Of a stretch of DNA of 64,000 bases, positions 11,069 to 22,758 are shown in pieces. A model generated the notes under the pieces. The model ran no database searches, was not told the origin of the DNA, and was given only the letters and a program-made list of their open reading frames with translations. Position numbers and translations under genes: made by a program. Source of the stretch: Klebsiella sp. RIT-PI-d (GTDB lineage: Bacteria > Pseudomonadota > Gammaproteobacteria > Enterobacterales > Enterobacteriaceae); contig NZ_LGIT01000003.1 in assembly GCF_001187865.1 (NCBI RefSeq), positions 534,450-598,449 of the forward strand. Reading direction: 5' to 3'. Each line of letters starts with the position of its first letter. The stretch's first letter is position 1.

Positions 11069-12349
11069 TTAAATAATATAATCAACCAGAGCAGGTTCTT
11101 GTTTACAGAGGCGACGCCAGTCAACAATTGGCAGGCGAATTTGCAGACTGATACTGCCGTCGTCCTCTAACCACTCTTTTTCTATTGCCTGAAGCTGATA
11201 AAAACGGCTTCTCAGACGCCCTTCCTGCGGAGGTAGCCGTAGCGTGTGCTGGGCTATTTCACCGGAAAGCCGTTCAGTCAAAGCCTCAAAAAGCAGTGGT
11301 ACGCCCGCTCCGGTCTGCGCGGAAAGCCAGACGCGGGTCGGTTTATTCTCTTCATCACGATCGATACGCGGCGCGAAATCGTCCAGCGCATCAATTTTGT
11401 TCATAACCAGTAGCGTGGGAATTTCGTGCGCGTCAATCTCTTCAAGCACCGTATTCACCGCATCTACGTTTTCCTGTACCCGAACATCCGCAGCATCAAC
11501 AACGTGCAGCAACAGCGTCGCCTGACGCGTTTCCAGCAGCGTAGCTTTAAATGCCGCGACCAGATCGTGTGGTAAATGGCGGATAAACCCAACGGTGTCC
11601 GCCAGTACGGTTTCCCCGACATCGGCGACATCGATGCGGCGTAGCGTAGGGTCCAGCGTTGCGAAGAGTTGATCCGCTGCGTAAACCTGAGATTCTGTTA
11701 TCTGATTAAACAACGTCGATTTCCCGGCGTTGGTATAACCGACTAATGAAACGGTCGGGATGTCGGCTTTAATACGCGATTGACGCCCCTGCTCACGTTG
11801 CTTCTCAACTTTCGCCAGCCGTGACTGGATCTGAACAATTCGATCGCGAAGTAAACGACGGTCGGTTTCGAGCTGGGTTTCACCCGGGCCGCGCAAACCT
11901 ATCCCGCCTTTTTGCCTTTCAAGGTGCGTCCAGCCGCGCACAAGGCGTGTTGCCATATGGCGAAGCTGTGCCAGCTCGACCTGTAACTTACCCTCATGGG
12001 TACGGGCGCGCTGGGCAAAAATATCTAAGATGAGACCGGTACGGTCAATTACCCGGCACTCGCATAAGCGTTCCAGATTACGTTCCTGGGCCGGACTCAA
12101 GGCGTGATCAAACAGCACGACTGACGCTCCAGTCGCTTTTACGGCTTCCGCAATTTCAACTGCTTTACCTTCACCAACATAATACTTGGGGTGCGGTGCT
12201 TTACGGCTACCGGTAATCACCTGAATTGCTTCGACACCGGCGGAAGAGACCAGGGATTCAAACTCCTGTAAATCTTCCATATCTTTGTCTTGCGTAAAAT
12301 AGATGTGTACCAGTACCGCCTGCTCACCGGCATCATAACGGTCAAACAA
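11069..12349 (-). CDS. hflX: Ribosome-associated GTPase HflX
   Basis: A 426-residue GTPase that splits stalled or heat-inactivated 70S ribosomes. The N-terminal glycine-rich HflX domain and a helical linker precede the G domain: G1 GYTNAGKST near residue 201, G3 DTVGF, G4 NKID near residue 316. A small C-terminal domain follows. Length and start agree with E. coli HflX. It lies between hfq and hflK, the usual order in the amiB-mutL-miaA-hfq-hflXKC superoperon. Confidence 0.98.
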   Translation of the reverse strand: MFDRYDAGEQAVLVHIYFTQDKDMEDLQEFESLVSSAGVEAIQVITGSRKAPHPKYYVGEGKAVEIAEAVKATGASVVLFDHALSPAQERNLERLCECRVIDRTGLILDIFAQRARTHEGKLQVELAQLRHMATRLVRGWTHLERQKGGIGLRGPGETQLETDRRLLRDRIVQIQSRLAKVEKQREQGRQSRIKADIPTVSLVGYTNAGKSTLFNQITESQVYAADQLFATLDPTLRRIDVADVGETVLADTVGFIRHLPHDLVAAFKATLLETRQATLLLHVVDAADVRVQENVDAVNTVLEEIDAHEIPTLLVMNKIDALDDFAPRIDRDEENKPTRVWLSAQTGAGVPLLFEALTERLSGEIAQHTLRLPPQEGRLRSRFYQLQAIEKEWLEDDGSISLQIRLPIVDWRRLCKQEPALVDYII

Positions 12350-12423
12350 GCGTAAACCCTCATTAATGACCAGCGGGGAACCTGAAATTACAAGCTCCCC
12401 TGCCTGGAAAAACAGCGAATAAC

Positions 12424-12747
<324 letters not shown>

Positions 12748-12823
12748 TTATATGTATGCTTGTTTTGTACTTAGAACCTTACGATTCTGCAAATTGCGCA
12801 CGATTCGACTCAATTGTACACAT

Positions 12824-13774
12824 TCAATGAGCGTTAGCACCAACAACCTGTAACACCGCGTCGCGCGCCTGTTCCGGTTTTTCACTATCCAGCCAGTGAA
12901 CCCCTTCCCACCCTCGCAACCAGGTTACCTGGCGTTTAGCTAACTGCCTCGTGGCGCAAACACCTCGATAAACCATTTCATCGTATGAAATCTCACCTTC
13001 AAGATAAGACCACATCTGGCGATATCCCACACAACGAATGGAAGGCATGTCCGTATGCAAATCTCCACGAGCAAAAAGCGCTCGCACTTCTGCTTCAAAA
13101 TCTGAAGCTAACATCTGATGAAAACGCTGCTCAATGCGTTGATGGAGCAGTTCACGGCTCGCCGGGGCGATGGCAAACTGATGCACCTTGTAAGGCAGAG
13201 CCTCTCCTGACGTTTGCGTCAGTTCCGTTAAAGTTTTACCCGAAATGAAAAAAACTTCCAGTGCCCGGGAAAGTCTTTGCGGATCATTTGGATGAATACG
13301 CGCGGCTGAAACCGGATCTATCTCCTGGAGTTGCCGATGTAATGCGTCCCACCCCTGCTCTGCAGCCTGTTGTTCAATCGTAGCTCTGACCTGTGGGTCC
13401 GCTGAAGGCAGCGGCGATAGCCCTTCAAGTAACGCCTTGAAATACAACATCGTTCCGCCGACCAGCAGCGGAATACGGCCCGCTGCGATAATCTCTGCCA
13501 TCTCGTTGAGCGCATCGCGACGAAAATCGGCCGCGGAATAGGACTGTGCAGGATCGAGAATGTCTAATAAGCGGTGCGGCGCAGCGCGGCGTTCTGCTGC
13601 GTCCGGCTTAGCGGTGCCGATATCCATCCCCCGATAGATAAGGGCGGAATCGACACTTATCAACTCTACTGGCAAAACTTTACGTAACTCAATCGCTAAC
13701 GCGGTTTTACCGGAAGCTGTGGGTCCCATTAAAAAAATTGCCTGGGGTTGTTCTGCTTGTTTCACGTTACTCAT
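12824..13774 (-). CDS. miaA: tRNA dimethylallyltransferase
   Basis: A 316-residue enzyme adding a dimethylallyl group to A37 of tRNAs that read UNN codons. Features: the P-loop [31 protein letters not shown], the [15 protein letters not shown] segment and the CVGYRQMW region. The start overlaps the mutL stop by 8 bp, so the two are translationally coupled. Confidence 0.98.
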   Translation of the reverse strand: MSNVKQAEQPQAIFLMGPTASGKTALAIELRKVLPVELISVDSALIYRGMDIGTAKPDAAERRAAPHRLLDILDPAQSYSAADFRRDALNEMAEIIAAGRIPLLVGGTMLYFKALLEGLSPLPSADPQVRATIEQQAAEQGWDALHRQLQEIDPVSAARIHPNDPQRLSRALEVFFISGKTLTELTQTSGEALPYKVHQFAIAPASRELLHQRIEQRFHQMLASDFEAEVRALFARGDLHTDMPSIRCVGYRQMWSYLEGEISYDEMVYRGVCATRQLAKRQVTWLRGWEGVHWLDSEKPEQARDAVLQVVGANAH

Positions 13775-15602
13775 CTTTCAGGGCGTTCATCGCCGTGTGT
13801 ATCTCTACAGGTTGTAATAATCCGCCTGGCGGCGACACGACTAAATGGGGGCAAAGACGCTCAACGTCTGCCAGAACGGCGATAGCCTGCGCCATATTCC
13901 ACTGGCTATGTTCACTTGCCAGATTACGCGCAAGCCATAACGCAATGTCATCCACAAGAAGTGTTGTGTGCTGCGCCAGGTAGCCTATCAGTTCAGAAAT
14001 CAAGTTTTGTAAATTTTGTTGCCGTAAGGGTAAAGGCACGGCGCGAATTGTCACATATTGCGCATCTGATTGAAATTCAATCCCCAATTTTGCCAGTAAC
14101 GCCTGCGCAGCATTGAGCGCGGCCATTTCGGACGAGGCGACTTTCAGACGCAGCGGAATGAGCAGCGGCTGGGCGCAAATCTCGTTTTTACCGGGGGTAA
14201 GCTGCGCCTGTCTCAGCCAGCGTTCTGCCACGCGCAGCGAGAGTAAATAGAGCCGGCCTTCCTGCTCCATCAGGGCATATTCGGCCTGTAAAATAGTTAG
14301 CACCCGGCCAAAACTCTGGCTGTGTCCTTCAAGTGCCGGGGCTGAGGGTTTCGGTTCCCGTGCTTCACGCGCAGGTGCAGGCGTTTGCAGAAGTTCGCGA
14401 TACAGCGAGCCTTGCTTTTTCTGATAGCCCGGCTGGGCGCCAGGCCAGCCTGCCCCGCCCGCAGGTGCGGGAGAGCGTGCAGCAGGAGCCTCACGCGCCG
14501 GAGCCGGTTCGGCAAATTGATTCCGTCCGGCGGCGACACGGTTCTCCGGTATATGCCGTGGTGCAGGCGCGTGCTCTTCGGCCAGCGGAAGTGAGGCATC
14601 ACTGTCCTGCTGGAAAACGCTCAGTACGCCCTGATAAATGAAATCGTGAACCAGCCGCGACTGATGAAAGCGCACCTCATGCTTGGCAGGATGGACGTTG
14701 ACATCAACCTGATGCGGATCAATGTCCAGATAAAGGACAAACGCAGGCTGCTGATCGATTCCCAGCTTGTCTTCGCAGGCCTGACGAATAGCGTGATTGA
14801 TCAGGCGGTCACGCATCATCCGTCCGTTAACATAGCTGTACTGGATCTCAGCCAGCGCCGCCGTCGTTCCCTGTGGTTTAGCCACCCAGCCGCGCAGCAT
14901 CAGGTCGCCATGCTGCCACTCAATGGTCAGCGCCTGCTCAAGAAAAGCCGTTCCACAAATGGACCCCATCCGACGTTCTCGTGGCGAGTTGGGCTGTACG
15001 GCCCGATACTGGCGTACCATTTTACCGTTATGATTCAGGTTGATGGTGACGTCAAAACGCGCCAGGGCAATACGACGGATGATCTCGTCGATATGGTTAA
15101 ATTCCGTTTTTTCCGTGCGCATGAATTTGCGCCGGGCGGGGGTATTGTAAAAGAGATCGAGGACTTCCAGCGTTGTCCCGACGGGGTGCGCAGCAGGTTT
15201 GACCGTCACGTCCATATCACGGCCTTCTGCGTAGGCCTGCCAGGCCTCCGTCTGCTCAGCGGTACGTGAGGTCAGGGTAAGACGCGAAACCGAACTGATA
15301 CTGGCCAGCGCTTCACCACGAAACCCAAGACTGATAATCGCTTCCAGATCGTCAAGCGTCGTGATTTTACTGGTAGCGTGACGGGCCAGCGCCAGCGCCA
15401 GCTCCTCTTTTTTAATACCGCAGCCGTTATCGCGGATGCGAATTAACTTTGCACCGCCGCGCTCGATATCAATATCAATACGGGTTGCACCGGCATCAAT
15501 GCTGTTCTCAACCAGCTCTTTCACTACCGACGCAGGGCGTTCAACCACCTCACCGGCGGCAATCTGGTTTGCAAGCTGCGGCGGCAGAACCTGAATCGGC
15601 AT
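13767..15602 (-). CDS. mutL: DNA mismatch repair protein MutL
   Basis: A 611-residue GHKL ATPase linking MutS mismatch recognition to MutH and UvrD. N-terminal motifs are intact: [17 protein letters not shown] and [12 protein letters not shown] proline/alanine-rich linker spans about residues 340-430, before the C-terminal dimerisation domain (starting around QSFGRVLTI). The enterobacterial MutL type lacks an endonuclease DQHA motif, and none is seen here. It lies 9 bp downstream of amiB. Confidence 0.98.
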   Translation of the reverse strand: MPIQVLPPQLANQIAAGEVVERPASVVKELVENSIDAGATRIDIDIERGGAKLIRIRDNGCGIKKEELALALARHATSKITTLDDLEAIISLGFRGEALASISSVSRLTLTSRTAEQTEAWQAYAEGRDMDVTVKPAAHPVGTTLEVLDLFYNTPARRKFMRTEKTEFNHIDEIIRRIALARFDVTINLNHNGKMVRQYRAVQPNSPRERRMGSICGTAFLEQALTIEWQHGDLMLRGWVAKPQGTTAALAEIQYSYVNGRMMRDRLINHAIRQACEDKLGIDQQPAFVLYLDIDPHQVDVNVHPAKHEVRFHQSRLVHDFIYQGVLSVFQQDSDASLPLAEEHAPAPRHIPENRVAAGRNQFAEPAPAREAPAARSPAPAGGAGWPGAQPGYQKKQGSLYRELLQTPAPAREAREPKPSAPALEGHSQSFGRVLTILQAEYALMEQEGRLYLLSLRVAERWLRQAQLTPGKNEICAQPLLIPLRLKVASSEMAALNAAQALLAKLGIEFQSDAQYVTIRAVPLPLRQQNLQNLISELIGYLAQHTTLLVDDIALWLARNLASEHSQWNMAQAIAVLADVERLCPHLVVSPPGGLLQPVEIHTAMNALKDE

Positions 15603-15611
15603 GAAATCTCC

Positions 15612-16976
15612 TTAGTTAAGTAGCATCCCACCTGGCGACGATGCGCTGGCAACTTGCCCGGCTCCGCTCTGCGGACCGGGCTGCATCGGATGCGTCTGGA
15701 AGTAAGTGCGCAGGCCCTGGTAAATCGCGTTGGCGAGCTGCTGCTGATAATCATCGCTGCCGAGCAGTCGCTCCTCACCGTTATTACTGATAAATCCGGT
15801 TTCCACCAGCACGGACGGAATATCCGGCGAGCGCAAAACGCCCAGGCTGGCATGCTCAGGACGTCGCTTATGCAGCGATCCAATACGCTGAAGCTGGCCG
15901 AGCATATTCACGGCGACATCATACCCGACGCGCTGTGAATGACCGAATTGTAAATCCAGTACCGCCTGGCTCAGATAGGGATCGGACTGGCTATTGGCAA
16001 GCACATCACCCGCGCCGCCGAGCAGCTCAGACTGTTTCTCGTGCTGCTCAAGCCAGCTTGCCATTTCACTGTTTGCCCTGCGGTTTGACAGCACCCATAC
16101 CGATGCTCCTGTCGCGTCGCGATTGGGGGCGGCGTCAGCATGAATCGACACCAGGAAGTTGGCATTTTGCTGACGCGCTACGTCCGAGCGGCCCATCACC
16201 GAAATAAAGTAGTCGCCATCGCGGGTCAGCACCGCTTTAAACGCAGGATCGTTATTAAGCAAGGTACGTAATTTACGCGCGATAGCGATGGTGACATTTT
16301 TCTCACGCGTACCGCCCGGGCCAATCGCCCCGGGATCCTGTCCGCCATGCCCTGCATCAATGGCAATAATAATTTTCTCGCCCGGCGCGGTACGTGCACG
16401 CGTCGCAGGCCGCGTCACCGTATTACTGCTGGTAACGCTGGTTATACGATCGCTGTCTGTTTTAAACGGATTTTTCGCCGGTTGTGCTGGCTGTACCGGC
16501 TGTACCGGCTGTACCGGTCTATTTTGTGCCACAACAGGCGGTACGACACGCGGCTGTACCACTACTGGCGCAGGTGGCGGTGGTGGTGGCGCATCGGCAT
16601 TGATGGTGAATACGACGGTATAATTCCCGCCGTTTTGCTGTTTCACGGCACGCGTTTTGCCATTTTGCGTGAGATCGACCACCAGCCGCAGCGACTGGTT
16701 ATCTTTTGGCGTCCCTGACCGAATTGCTTTTACCAGGTTGTCACCGCTAAATTGTAACGGTAATCCCTGGATCACGCCGGTCTGCTTGATATCGAGCGCC
16801 ACAGTACGATTGTTGTCCTGAGAAAAAGCATACTCGGGATCGCCGATAAAACTAAAGGTAATACGGGCCTGACGATCGCCATTAGAGACCTGGATATCAG
16901 ACAGGTTTGCCGCGCCAGCCTGCGTGCACAGCAGAACCAACAGCGATACTAACCACTTATGCATACGATAAATCAT
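15612..16976 (-). CDS. amiB: N-acetylmuramoyl-L-alanine amidase AmiB
   Basis: A 454-residue periplasmic zinc amidase that splits septal peptidoglycan for daughter-cell separation, activated by EnvC. Signal peptide (residues 1-23), AMIN domain (about 25-125), Pro/Val/Gln-rich linker, then the Amidase_3 domain with [24 protein letters not shown] and [12 protein letters not shown] carrying the zinc and catalytic residues. The linker contains a PVQ repeat encoded by 9-bp tandem repeats at about 16489-16520. It is followed closely by mutL. Confidence 0.97.
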   Translation of the reverse strand: MIYRMHKWLVSLLVLLCTQAGAANLSDIQVSNGDRQARITFSFIGDPEYAFSQDNNRTVALDIKQTGVIQGLPLQFSGDNLVKAIRSGTPKDNQSLRLVVDLTQNGKTRAVKQQNGGNYTVVFTINADAPPPPPPAPVVVQPRVVPPVVAQNRPVQPVQPVQPAQPAKNPFKTDSDRITSVTSSNTVTRPATRARTAPGEKIIIAIDAGHGGQDPGAIGPGGTREKNVTIAIARKLRTLLNNDPAFKAVLTRDGDYFISVMGRSDVARQQNANFLVSIHADAAPNRDATGASVWVLSNRRANSEMASWLEQHEKQSELLGGAGDVLANSQSDPYLSQAVLDLQFGHSQRVGYDVAVNMLGQLQRIGSLHKRRPEHASLGVLRSPDIPSVLVETGFISNNGEERLLGSDDYQQQLANAIYQGLRTYFQTHPMQPGPQSGAGQVASASSPGGMLLN

Positions 16977-16992
16977 CCCGTCACCCTTAAGG

Positions 16993-17454
16993 TTAACCGG
17001 CTACACGCGCCAGCAGCGAATTACCCGATGTAGAGACAGCAACAATACGCGCCTCACGACTCTGCGCCTGGTACTCCAGGTGTATTTCAATATCGGGTTC
17101 GGGCAGTACGCCCGTCCCTTGCTGCGGCCATTCCACCAGGCAAATTGCATCGCTGGTGAAATAATCGCGAATGCCCATAAACTCCAGCTCTTCCGGGTCG
17201 GCAAGACGATACAAATCAAAGTGATAAACCATCAGGCCGTCGAGCGTATAAGGCTCAACTAACGTATACGTTGGGCTTTTGACATTGCCGCGATGCCCCA
17301 GGGCCTGTAAAAAACCGCGGCTGAACGTGGTTTTACCGGCGCCAAGATCGCCATAAAGATAGATGACGGTTGCCCCCTGGCAGGCCTTAGCAATTCGGTC
17401 GCCAAGATCGAGGGTGGCTTGTTCGTCGGGTAAAGGAAGCACTTGATTAATCAT
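16993..17454 (-). CDS. tsaE: tRNA t6A37 threonylcarbamoyladenosine biosynthesis ATPase TsaE
   Basis: A 153-residue P-loop ATPase ([14 protein letters not shown] near residue 40) needed with TsaB, TsaC and TsaD for t6A at position 37 of ANN-decoding tRNAs. The conserved [10 protein letters not shown] and LVEWPQQG segments are present. The ATG at 17454 gives the usual length; an in-frame ATG at 17466 is possible. It overlaps the nnr end by 8 bp and lies upstream of amiB, as in E. coli. Confidence 0.96.
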   Translation of the reverse strand: MINQVLPLPDEQATLDLGDRIAKACQGATVIYLYGDLGAGKTTFSRGFLQALGHRGNVKSPTYTLVEPYTLDGLMVYHFDLYRLADPEELEFMGIRDYFTSDAICLVEWPQQGTGVLPEPDIEIHLEYQAQSREARIVAVSTSGNSLLARVAG

Positions 17455-18973
17455 GGTCTGGGTCAATCACATCCGGGTTAACAACACGCACAAGCGTGGA
17501 AAAAAGATCGGTAGCTAGCATGCCACGCGTACCGTAGCGCGCTGCCAGTTTATCAGCCGCAACACCGTGCGCCACACATCCCGCGCAGGCGGCCTCATAC
17601 AGCGACAGCTTTTGCGCCAGCAGTGCGCCAATGATGCCGGACAGAACATCGCCCATGCCACCGCTGGCCATACCCGCGTTGCCCGCATCGACAATGCCCA
17701 GTGCACCTTCATGACTGGCTATCACCGTGCCTGCGCCCTTCAGCACGACCGTGCCACCATACTGTTTTACCAGACGCTGGGCAGAAAGTAAGCGATCGCT
17801 CTCAATTTCTGCCACGCTGGTATTTAACAACCGGGCAGCCTCGCCGGGATGCGGGGTCAGCAGGCGATTGTGACGTGTATCCGGATTGATTGCCAGCAGG
17901 TTCAGCGCATCCGCATCCCAGAGCATGAGTTTGCGAAAATTCTCAATTTTATGCAGCGCCTGCTGGCCCCATTTCTGTTGACCGAGGCCGGGACCCACCA
18001 CAACAACGTCCGCCCATTGCAGGTTATCGTCAAGGTTCTCTGGCGTCAGTTCCTGCACCATCAGCTCCGGGCGTGCGGTGATGATGGGTGCAATATTCTC
18101 CTTACGAGTGAGTATTCGTACCAGCCCTGCACCGGCTCTTAACGCGGCCTCACCGGTCATACGGATAGCACCAGCCGTCCCGTGATCGCCACCAACGATC
18201 AGCAATTTGCCGTGATCGCCCTTATTCGAGGTGGGACGGCGCGGCTTCAGCCAGTGTGCCAGTTGAATACCGTCAAAACGAGCCCAGGGTGCTTCCTGAC
18301 CGGCCAGCCACTTCTCCAGACCCAGCGCATGATAATGCAGCTTTCCAACGACATCGCGCGCGTTGCCAGTCAACAAACCCGGTTTAAGGGCAATAAACGT
18401 GAGCGTCATGGCGGCATTAATGACGGCCCCCGGCGTAGCGCCCGTCTGTGCCAGCAGACCGGAGGGAATATCCAGTGCCACAACGGGTGCCGGATGCGCG
18501 TTAGCATGATCGATCAGGGTCGCAGTCGCGTCGCGCGGGGCGCTACGCAGGCCGGTACCTGACAGGCCATCAACGATGATATCGATGCTTTCCGGCCATA
18601 CCGCATCCAACGCATGAATTGTCCCACCCGCATTTAGCCAGGCGCGGCGCGCCGCTTCTGCCTCTTCCGGCAGCGGCCTGTGATTCTCCAGCGCGATCAG
18701 GCTGACCTGAATACCTGCCGCCTGTGCCAGCCTCGCAACAACATAGCCATCGCCACCGTTGTTACCGGTGCCGCAGAGGACAAGCCAGTGCCGGGAGAGA
18801 GGATATGCCTCACGGGCCAGGGTAAACGCCGCCTGCCCTGCGCGCTGCATTAATTCATATAATGTGACGCCGAGCGCATCTGCCCCCTCCTGCTCAAGAC
18901 GCGGCAGCGCCTGCGCAGGCCAGACAGTGTGTGGTATACTGGCAGAGTTTGCCGTCATCTTATGGTCCGTCAT
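17447..18973 (-). CDS. nnr: Bifunctional NAD(P)H-hydrate epimerase/dehydratase
   Basis: A 508-residue metabolite-repair enzyme. The N-terminal YjeF epimerase domain ([17 protein letters not shown] near residue 65) interconverts R and S NAD(P)HX. The C-terminal ribokinase-like dehydratase ([28 protein letters not shown]) restores NAD(P)H using ADP. The first ATG (18973) shares its bases with the start of divergent queG inside one CATG; an in-frame ATG at 18958 (residue 6) is an alternative start. Slightly shorter at the C-terminus than E. coli Nnr, as remembered. Confidence 0.96.
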   Translation of the reverse strand: MTDHKMTANSASIPHTVWPAQALPRLEQEGADALGVTLYELMQRAGQAAFTLAREAYPLSRHWLVLCGTGNNGGDGYVVARLAQAAGIQVSLIALENHRPLPEEAEAARRAWLNAGGTIHALDAVWPESIDIIVDGLSGTGLRSAPRDATATLIDHANAHPAPVVALDIPSGLLAQTGATPGAVINAAMTLTFIALKPGLLTGNARDVVGKLHYHALGLEKWLAGQEAPWARFDGIQLAHWLKPRRPTSNKGDHGKLLIVGGDHGTAGAIRMTGEAALRAGAGLVRILTRKENIAPIITARPELMVQELTPENLDDNLQWADVVVVGPGLGQQKWGQQALHKIENFRKLMLWDADALNLLAINPDTRHNRLLTPHPGEAARLLNTSVAEIESDRLLSAQRLVKQYGGTVVLKGAGTVIASHEGALGIVDAGNAGMASGGMGDVLSGIIGALLAQKLSLYEAACAGCVAHGVAADKLAARYGTRGMLATDLFSTLVRVVNPDVIDPDHD

Positions 18974-20111
18974 GTCTCAGCCCCTCGATCTCAATCAGTT
19001 AGCGCAAAATATTAAACAATGGGGCACTGAACTCGGGTTTCAGCAGGTCGGAATTACCGACACCGATTTACGCGCCAGCGAGCCAAAACTTCAGGCGTGG
19101 CTCGATAAGCAATACCACGGCGAGATGGAGTGGATGGCGCGTCACGGTATGATGCGCGCTCGTCCGCATGAGCTTTTGCCCGGTACGCTACGCGTGATCA
19201 GCGTGAGAATGAACTATCTCCCCGCCAATGCTGCTTTCGCCCGCACGCTGAAAGATCCCTCTCTGGGTTACGTTAGCCGCTACGCGCTGGGGCGCGACTA
19301 TCACAAGCTGTTACGCAACCGCTTAAAAAAGCTCGGGGAGAAAATCCAGCAACAGTGCGCGTCGCTGAATTTTAGACCTTTTGTCGATTCTGCGCCTCTA
19401 CTTGAACGTCCGCTGGCAGAGAAAGCCGGGCTTGGATGGACAGGTAAGCACTCACTTATCCTTAGCCGCGATGCCGGGTCGTTTTTCTTTCTCGGCGAAC
19501 TGCTGATCGACCTGCCGCTGCCCGTAGACAGCCCGGTAGAGGAAGGGTGCGGCCGCTGCGTGGCCTGTATGACCATTTGCCCCACCGGCGCGATTGTCGA
19601 ACCTTACACGGTAGACGCCCGTCGCTGCATTTCTTACCTGACGATTGAACTGGAAGGGGCCATTCCTGAAGAATTCCGTCCGCTGATGGGTAACCGTATT
19701 TATGGCTGCGATGATTGCCAGCTTATCTGTCCGTGGAACCGCTATTCGCAACTTACCGAAGAAGAGGATTTTAGCCCGCGCAAATCTCTGCACGCGCCGG
19801 AGCTGATTGAATTATTTAGCTGGAGCGAAGCGTGGTTTTTAAAAGTGACTGAGGGATCGGCTATTCGCCGGATTGGTCATTTGCGCTGGCTGCGTAATAT
19901 TGCCGTAGCGCTGGGAAATGCGCCGTGGGATGAAGCGAATATCCAGGCGCTGGAAACGCGCCGGGGTGAGCACCCACTTCTTGACGAACACATAGACTGG
20001 GCGATTGCGCAGCAAATTACGAAGCGAAATGACTGCGTTGTTGAAGTGCAATTACCGAAAAAACAGCGCCTGGTACGGGTGATTGAAAAAGGACTACCGC
20101 GCGATGCCTGA
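18972..20111 (+). CDS. queG: Epoxyqueuosine reductase
   Basis: A 379-residue cobalamin- and Fe-S-dependent enzyme reducing epoxyqueuosine to queuosine in tRNA. Two 4Fe-4S motifs: CGRCVACMTICPTGAI near residues 193-208 and CDDCQLICPWN near 245-255. The ATG at 18972 gives the E. coli length and its [11 protein letters not shown] start; the open frame continues upstream through nnr antisense and is not coding. Divergent from nnr with overlapping start codons, so its leader and promoter must lie inside the nnr coding sequence. Confidence 0.97.
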   Translation: MSQPLDLNQLAQNIKQWGTELGFQQVGITDTDLRASEPKLQAWLDKQYHGEMEWMARHGMMRARPHELLPGTLRVISVRMNYLPANAAFARTLKDPSLGYVSRYALGRDYHKLLRNRLKKLGEKIQQQCASLNFRPFVDSAPLLERPLAEKAGLGWTGKHSLILSRDAGSFFFLGELLIDLPLPVDSPVEEGCGRCVACMTICPTGAIVEPYTVDARRCISYLTIELEGAIPEEFRPLMGNRIYGCDDCQLICPWNRYSQLTEEEDFSPRKSLHAPELIELFSWSEAWFLKVTEGSAIRRIGHLRWLRNIAVALGNAPWDEANIQALETRRGEHPLLDEHIDWAIAQQITKRNDCVVEVQLPKKQRLVRVIEKGLPRDA

Positions 20112-20383
20112 TCCATTCACAGCTTGTGAATAAAATTAAAAACCTATTGATATTCAACACGCAAAAAATCGTCAAGCGATCTAATTAACATTTTGAAATA
20201 TTATTTTTGGCATCTATTTCAAATAGTTAGATCGAAATAATTTACATGTTGAATATTTCGTGACAATGCGGCGTCAATAGCAGCCTGTGGATAAGTCTGT
20301 TTACAGAAGTTTGTCAGAAATAACAAATACCCCATTCAACGGGCGTTGCCGCTGTGGATAAAGTATTTTGTGAGTAAGAAATT
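20112..20383. promoter_or_regulatory. datA-like cluster of DnaA boxes between queG and tRNA-Gly genes
   Basis: An AT-rich 272-bp interval without ORFs. It contains two perfect consensus DnaA boxes (TTATCCACA on the minus strand, at 20286-20294 and 20353-20361) and one good variant (TTATTCACA, 20125-20133). An imperfect IHF-like site (AAACCTATTGATA) lies near 20144-20156. E. coli datA, the DnaA-titration and DnaA-ATP hydrolysis locus, lies at this same position next to glyVXY and combines DnaA boxes with an IHF site. Position and boxes support orthology. The full set of five boxes was not resolved by eye. Confidence 0.75.
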
Positions 20384-20459
<76 letters not shown>

Positions 20460-20525
20460 TTAATCTGGTTTTTCAGGCTATCTTGTAGCGACCTGAAATC
20501 CTGTGATTAGGATGACATTCAAATT

Positions 20526-20601
<76 letters not shown>

Positions 20602-20667
20602 TTAATCTGGTTTTTCAGGCTATCTTATAGCGGCCTGAAATCCTGTGATTAGGATGGTATCAAATTT

Positions 20668-20743
<76 letters not shown>

Positions 20744-20784
20744 TCTGTGTAACGCTGCAATTTCTGCATCGGTACGGGAGGCGC

Positions 20785-20812
20785 ATTATACGAGAAATCC
20801 TTTATGCTGCAA
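20785..20812 (-). promoter_or_regulatory. Sigma-70 promoter of the tRNA-Gly operon
   Basis: On the minus strand TTGCAG (-35, 20812-20807), a 16-bp spacer and a perfect TATAAT (-10, 20790-20785). A GC-rich discriminator (GCGCCTCC) follows, typical of stable RNA promoters under stringent control. Confidence 0.8.
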
Positions 20813-20934
20813 GCCTTCGCAGCGCAATTTTTAAATCTTTTTGATTAAGTGCTGTTTTTATCAGCAAAGCGTACAATTTAACGTCAGATATGGCGCTTCG
20901 CAAGCCAATCTGCCCGCATAGCGCCAACAGGCGT

Positions 20935-21480
20935 TTACAACTGGATAAAATGTTCGCGGTAGTAAGACAGCTCGGCCACCGATTCCCGGATATCATCCAT
21001 TGCCTGATGAGTGCCCTGTTTGGTGAACCCTTTAAGGATTTCCGGCTTCCAGCGGCGCGCCAGCTCTTTCAGGGTGCTGACATCCAGATAGCGGTAATGG
21101 AAATAGGCTTCCAGTTCCGGCATATATTTAAATAAAAAGCGGCGATCCTGGCCAATACTGTTACCACAAATCGGCGATTTACCTGCCGGCACCCACTTCT
21201 GCAAGAAGGCGATCGTTTCCAGTTCGGCCGCTCTGTCATCAATCTGGCTGGTTTTCACCCGCTCAACCAGCCCGCTGCCGGTATGCGTACGCACGTTCCA
21301 TTCATCCATTAACGCCAGTTGTTCTGCCGACTGATGCACCGCAATAGTCGGGCCTTCTGCAAGGATATTTAAATTCGCATCGGTCACCAGGGTGGCAATT
21401 TCGATGATACGATCGCGCTCGGGATCGAGCCCGGTCATTTCCAGATCGATCCAAATCAGGTTGTTTTCATCTGCACTCAT
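20935..21480 (-). CDS. orn: Oligoribonuclease
   Basis: A 181-residue DEDDh 3'-5' exonuclease that degrades di- and short oligoribonucleotides to mononucleotides and is usually essential. Active-site motifs: [10 protein letters not shown] (D12, E14), [11 protein letters not shown] and [10 protein letters not shown]. The ATG at 21480 gives the family length and the MSADENN start; an in-frame ATG four codons upstream is less likely. Divergent from rsgA. Confidence 0.97.
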   Translation of the reverse strand: MSADENNLIWIDLEMTGLDPERDRIIEIATLVTDANLNILAEGPTIAVHQSAEQLALMDEWNVRTHTGSGLVERVKTSQIDDRAAELETIAFLQKWVPAGKSPICGNSIGQDRRFLFKYMPELEAYFHYRYLDVSTLKELARRWKPEILKGFTKQGTHQAMDDIRESVAELSYYREHFIQL

Positions 21481-21609
21481 GCTATTTTCCACCCATAATT
21501 TTATATTCAGGACTCGTCACCGGTATGATGCATGACGGGTCGGTAATCCTAATCGTTAGTATGTATCATAGAGGTTTTGCCCTTCACGGGCGACCAGGAG
21601 TCAGTACGA

Positions 21610-22662
21610 TTGAGTAAAAATAAACTCTCCAAAGGTCAGCAGCGCCGCGTTAATGCCAATCATCAGCGCCGACTTAAGACGACGGCAGAGAAACCCGATT
21701 ACGATGACAACCTGTTTGGCGAACCGTCAGAAGGCATCGTTATCAGCCGCTTTGGTATGCATGTCGATGTTGAATCTGCCGACGGTGAAACGCACCGCTG
21801 TAATATCCGCCGCACGATCCGTTCTCTGGTAACGGGCGACCGCGTGGTCTGGCGTCCCGGCAAAGCCGCGGCCGAAGGCGTTAACGTCAAAGGTATCGTT
21901 GAAGCCGTCCACGAGCGTACCTCCGTTTTGACGCGCCCGGACTTCTACGACGGCGTGAAACCAATTGCTGCCAACATTAACCAAATCGTGATTGTCTCGG
22001 CGATCCTGCCGGAATTATCCGTCAACATCATCGATCGCTATCTTGTCGCCTGCGAAACGCTGGATGTAGAACCTATCATCGTGCTCAATAAAATTGATTT
22101 GCTGGATGACGCTGGCCTGGCTTTTGTGAATGAGCAGATGGATATCTACCGCAATATTGGCTATCGGGTCCTGATGGTATCGAGTTATACCCAGGACGGT
22201 CTGAAGCCGCTGGAAGAAGCGCTTACCGACCGTATCAGCATCTTTGCGGGTCAGTCCGGGGTCGGTAAATCCAGCCTGCTGAACGCCCTGCTGGGATTGC
22301 CGGTTGAGATCCTGACAAACGATGTTTCTGATAACTCCGGTCTGGGTCAGCACACCACGACAGCCGCGCGCCTGTACCACTTCCCGCACGGCGGCGATGT
22401 CATTGACTCTCCGGGCGTACGTGAATTTGGCCTCTGGCATCTGGAGCCGGATCAGATCACCCACGGCTTTGTTGAGTTTCATGACTATCTGGGCCTGTGC
22501 AAATATCGTGATTGTAAGCACGATACCGATCCCGGCTGTGCGATCCGTGAAGCTGTTGAGCAGGGAAAAATCGCCGAGAGCCGTTTTGCCAATTATCACC
22601 GTATTCTGGAAACGATGGCGCAGGTAAAGACGCGTAAAAACTTTTCTGAAACCGATAACTGA
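21610..22662 (+). CDS. rsgA: Ribosome small-subunit biogenesis GTPase RsgA
   Basis: A 350-residue circularly permuted GTPase acting in late 30S maturation. Basic N-terminus, OB fold, then G motifs in permuted order: G4 NKIDLLDD, G1 [13 protein letters not shown]3 DSPGVREF, followed by a zinc-binding C-terminal segment ([14 protein letters not shown]). The start is a TTG at 21610 with an AGGAG site 9 bp upstream, giving the [13 protein letters not shown]-terminus. An upstream ATG at 21577 is in frame but without a better ribosome site. Confidence 0.96.
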   Translation: MSKNKLSKGQQRRVNANHQRRLKTTAEKPDYDDNLFGEPSEGIVISRFGMHVDVESADGETHRCNIRRTIRSLVTGDRVVWRPGKAAAEGVNVKGIVEAVHERTSVLTRPDFYDGVKPIAANINQIVIVSAILPELSVNIIDRYLVACETLDVEPIIVLNKIDLLDDAGLAFVNEQMDIYRNIGYRVLMVSSYTQDGLKPLEEALTDRISIFAGQSGVGKSSLLNALLGLPVEILTNDVSDNSGLGQHTTTAARLYHFPHGGDVIDSPGVREFGLWHLEPDQITHGFVEFHDYLGLCKYRDCKHDTDPGCAIREAVEQGKIAESRFANYHRILETMAQVKTRKNFSETDN

Positions 22663-22758
22663 CATTTATGCTTAGCACCGCTAAAATCGTCCCCTTTTTT
22701 CATGTCCCTGCATACCAGGCGGGGACAGGAACGACAAAACAAAGGCCTGGAGGCTATC

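Noticed and set aside
14646..15269. 207-codon open frame on the plus strand
   Set aside because: Antisense to mutL, in a strongly conserved part of that gene.
22015..22665. 216-codon open frame on the minus strand
   Set aside because: Antisense to rsgA, without start signals or family resemblance.
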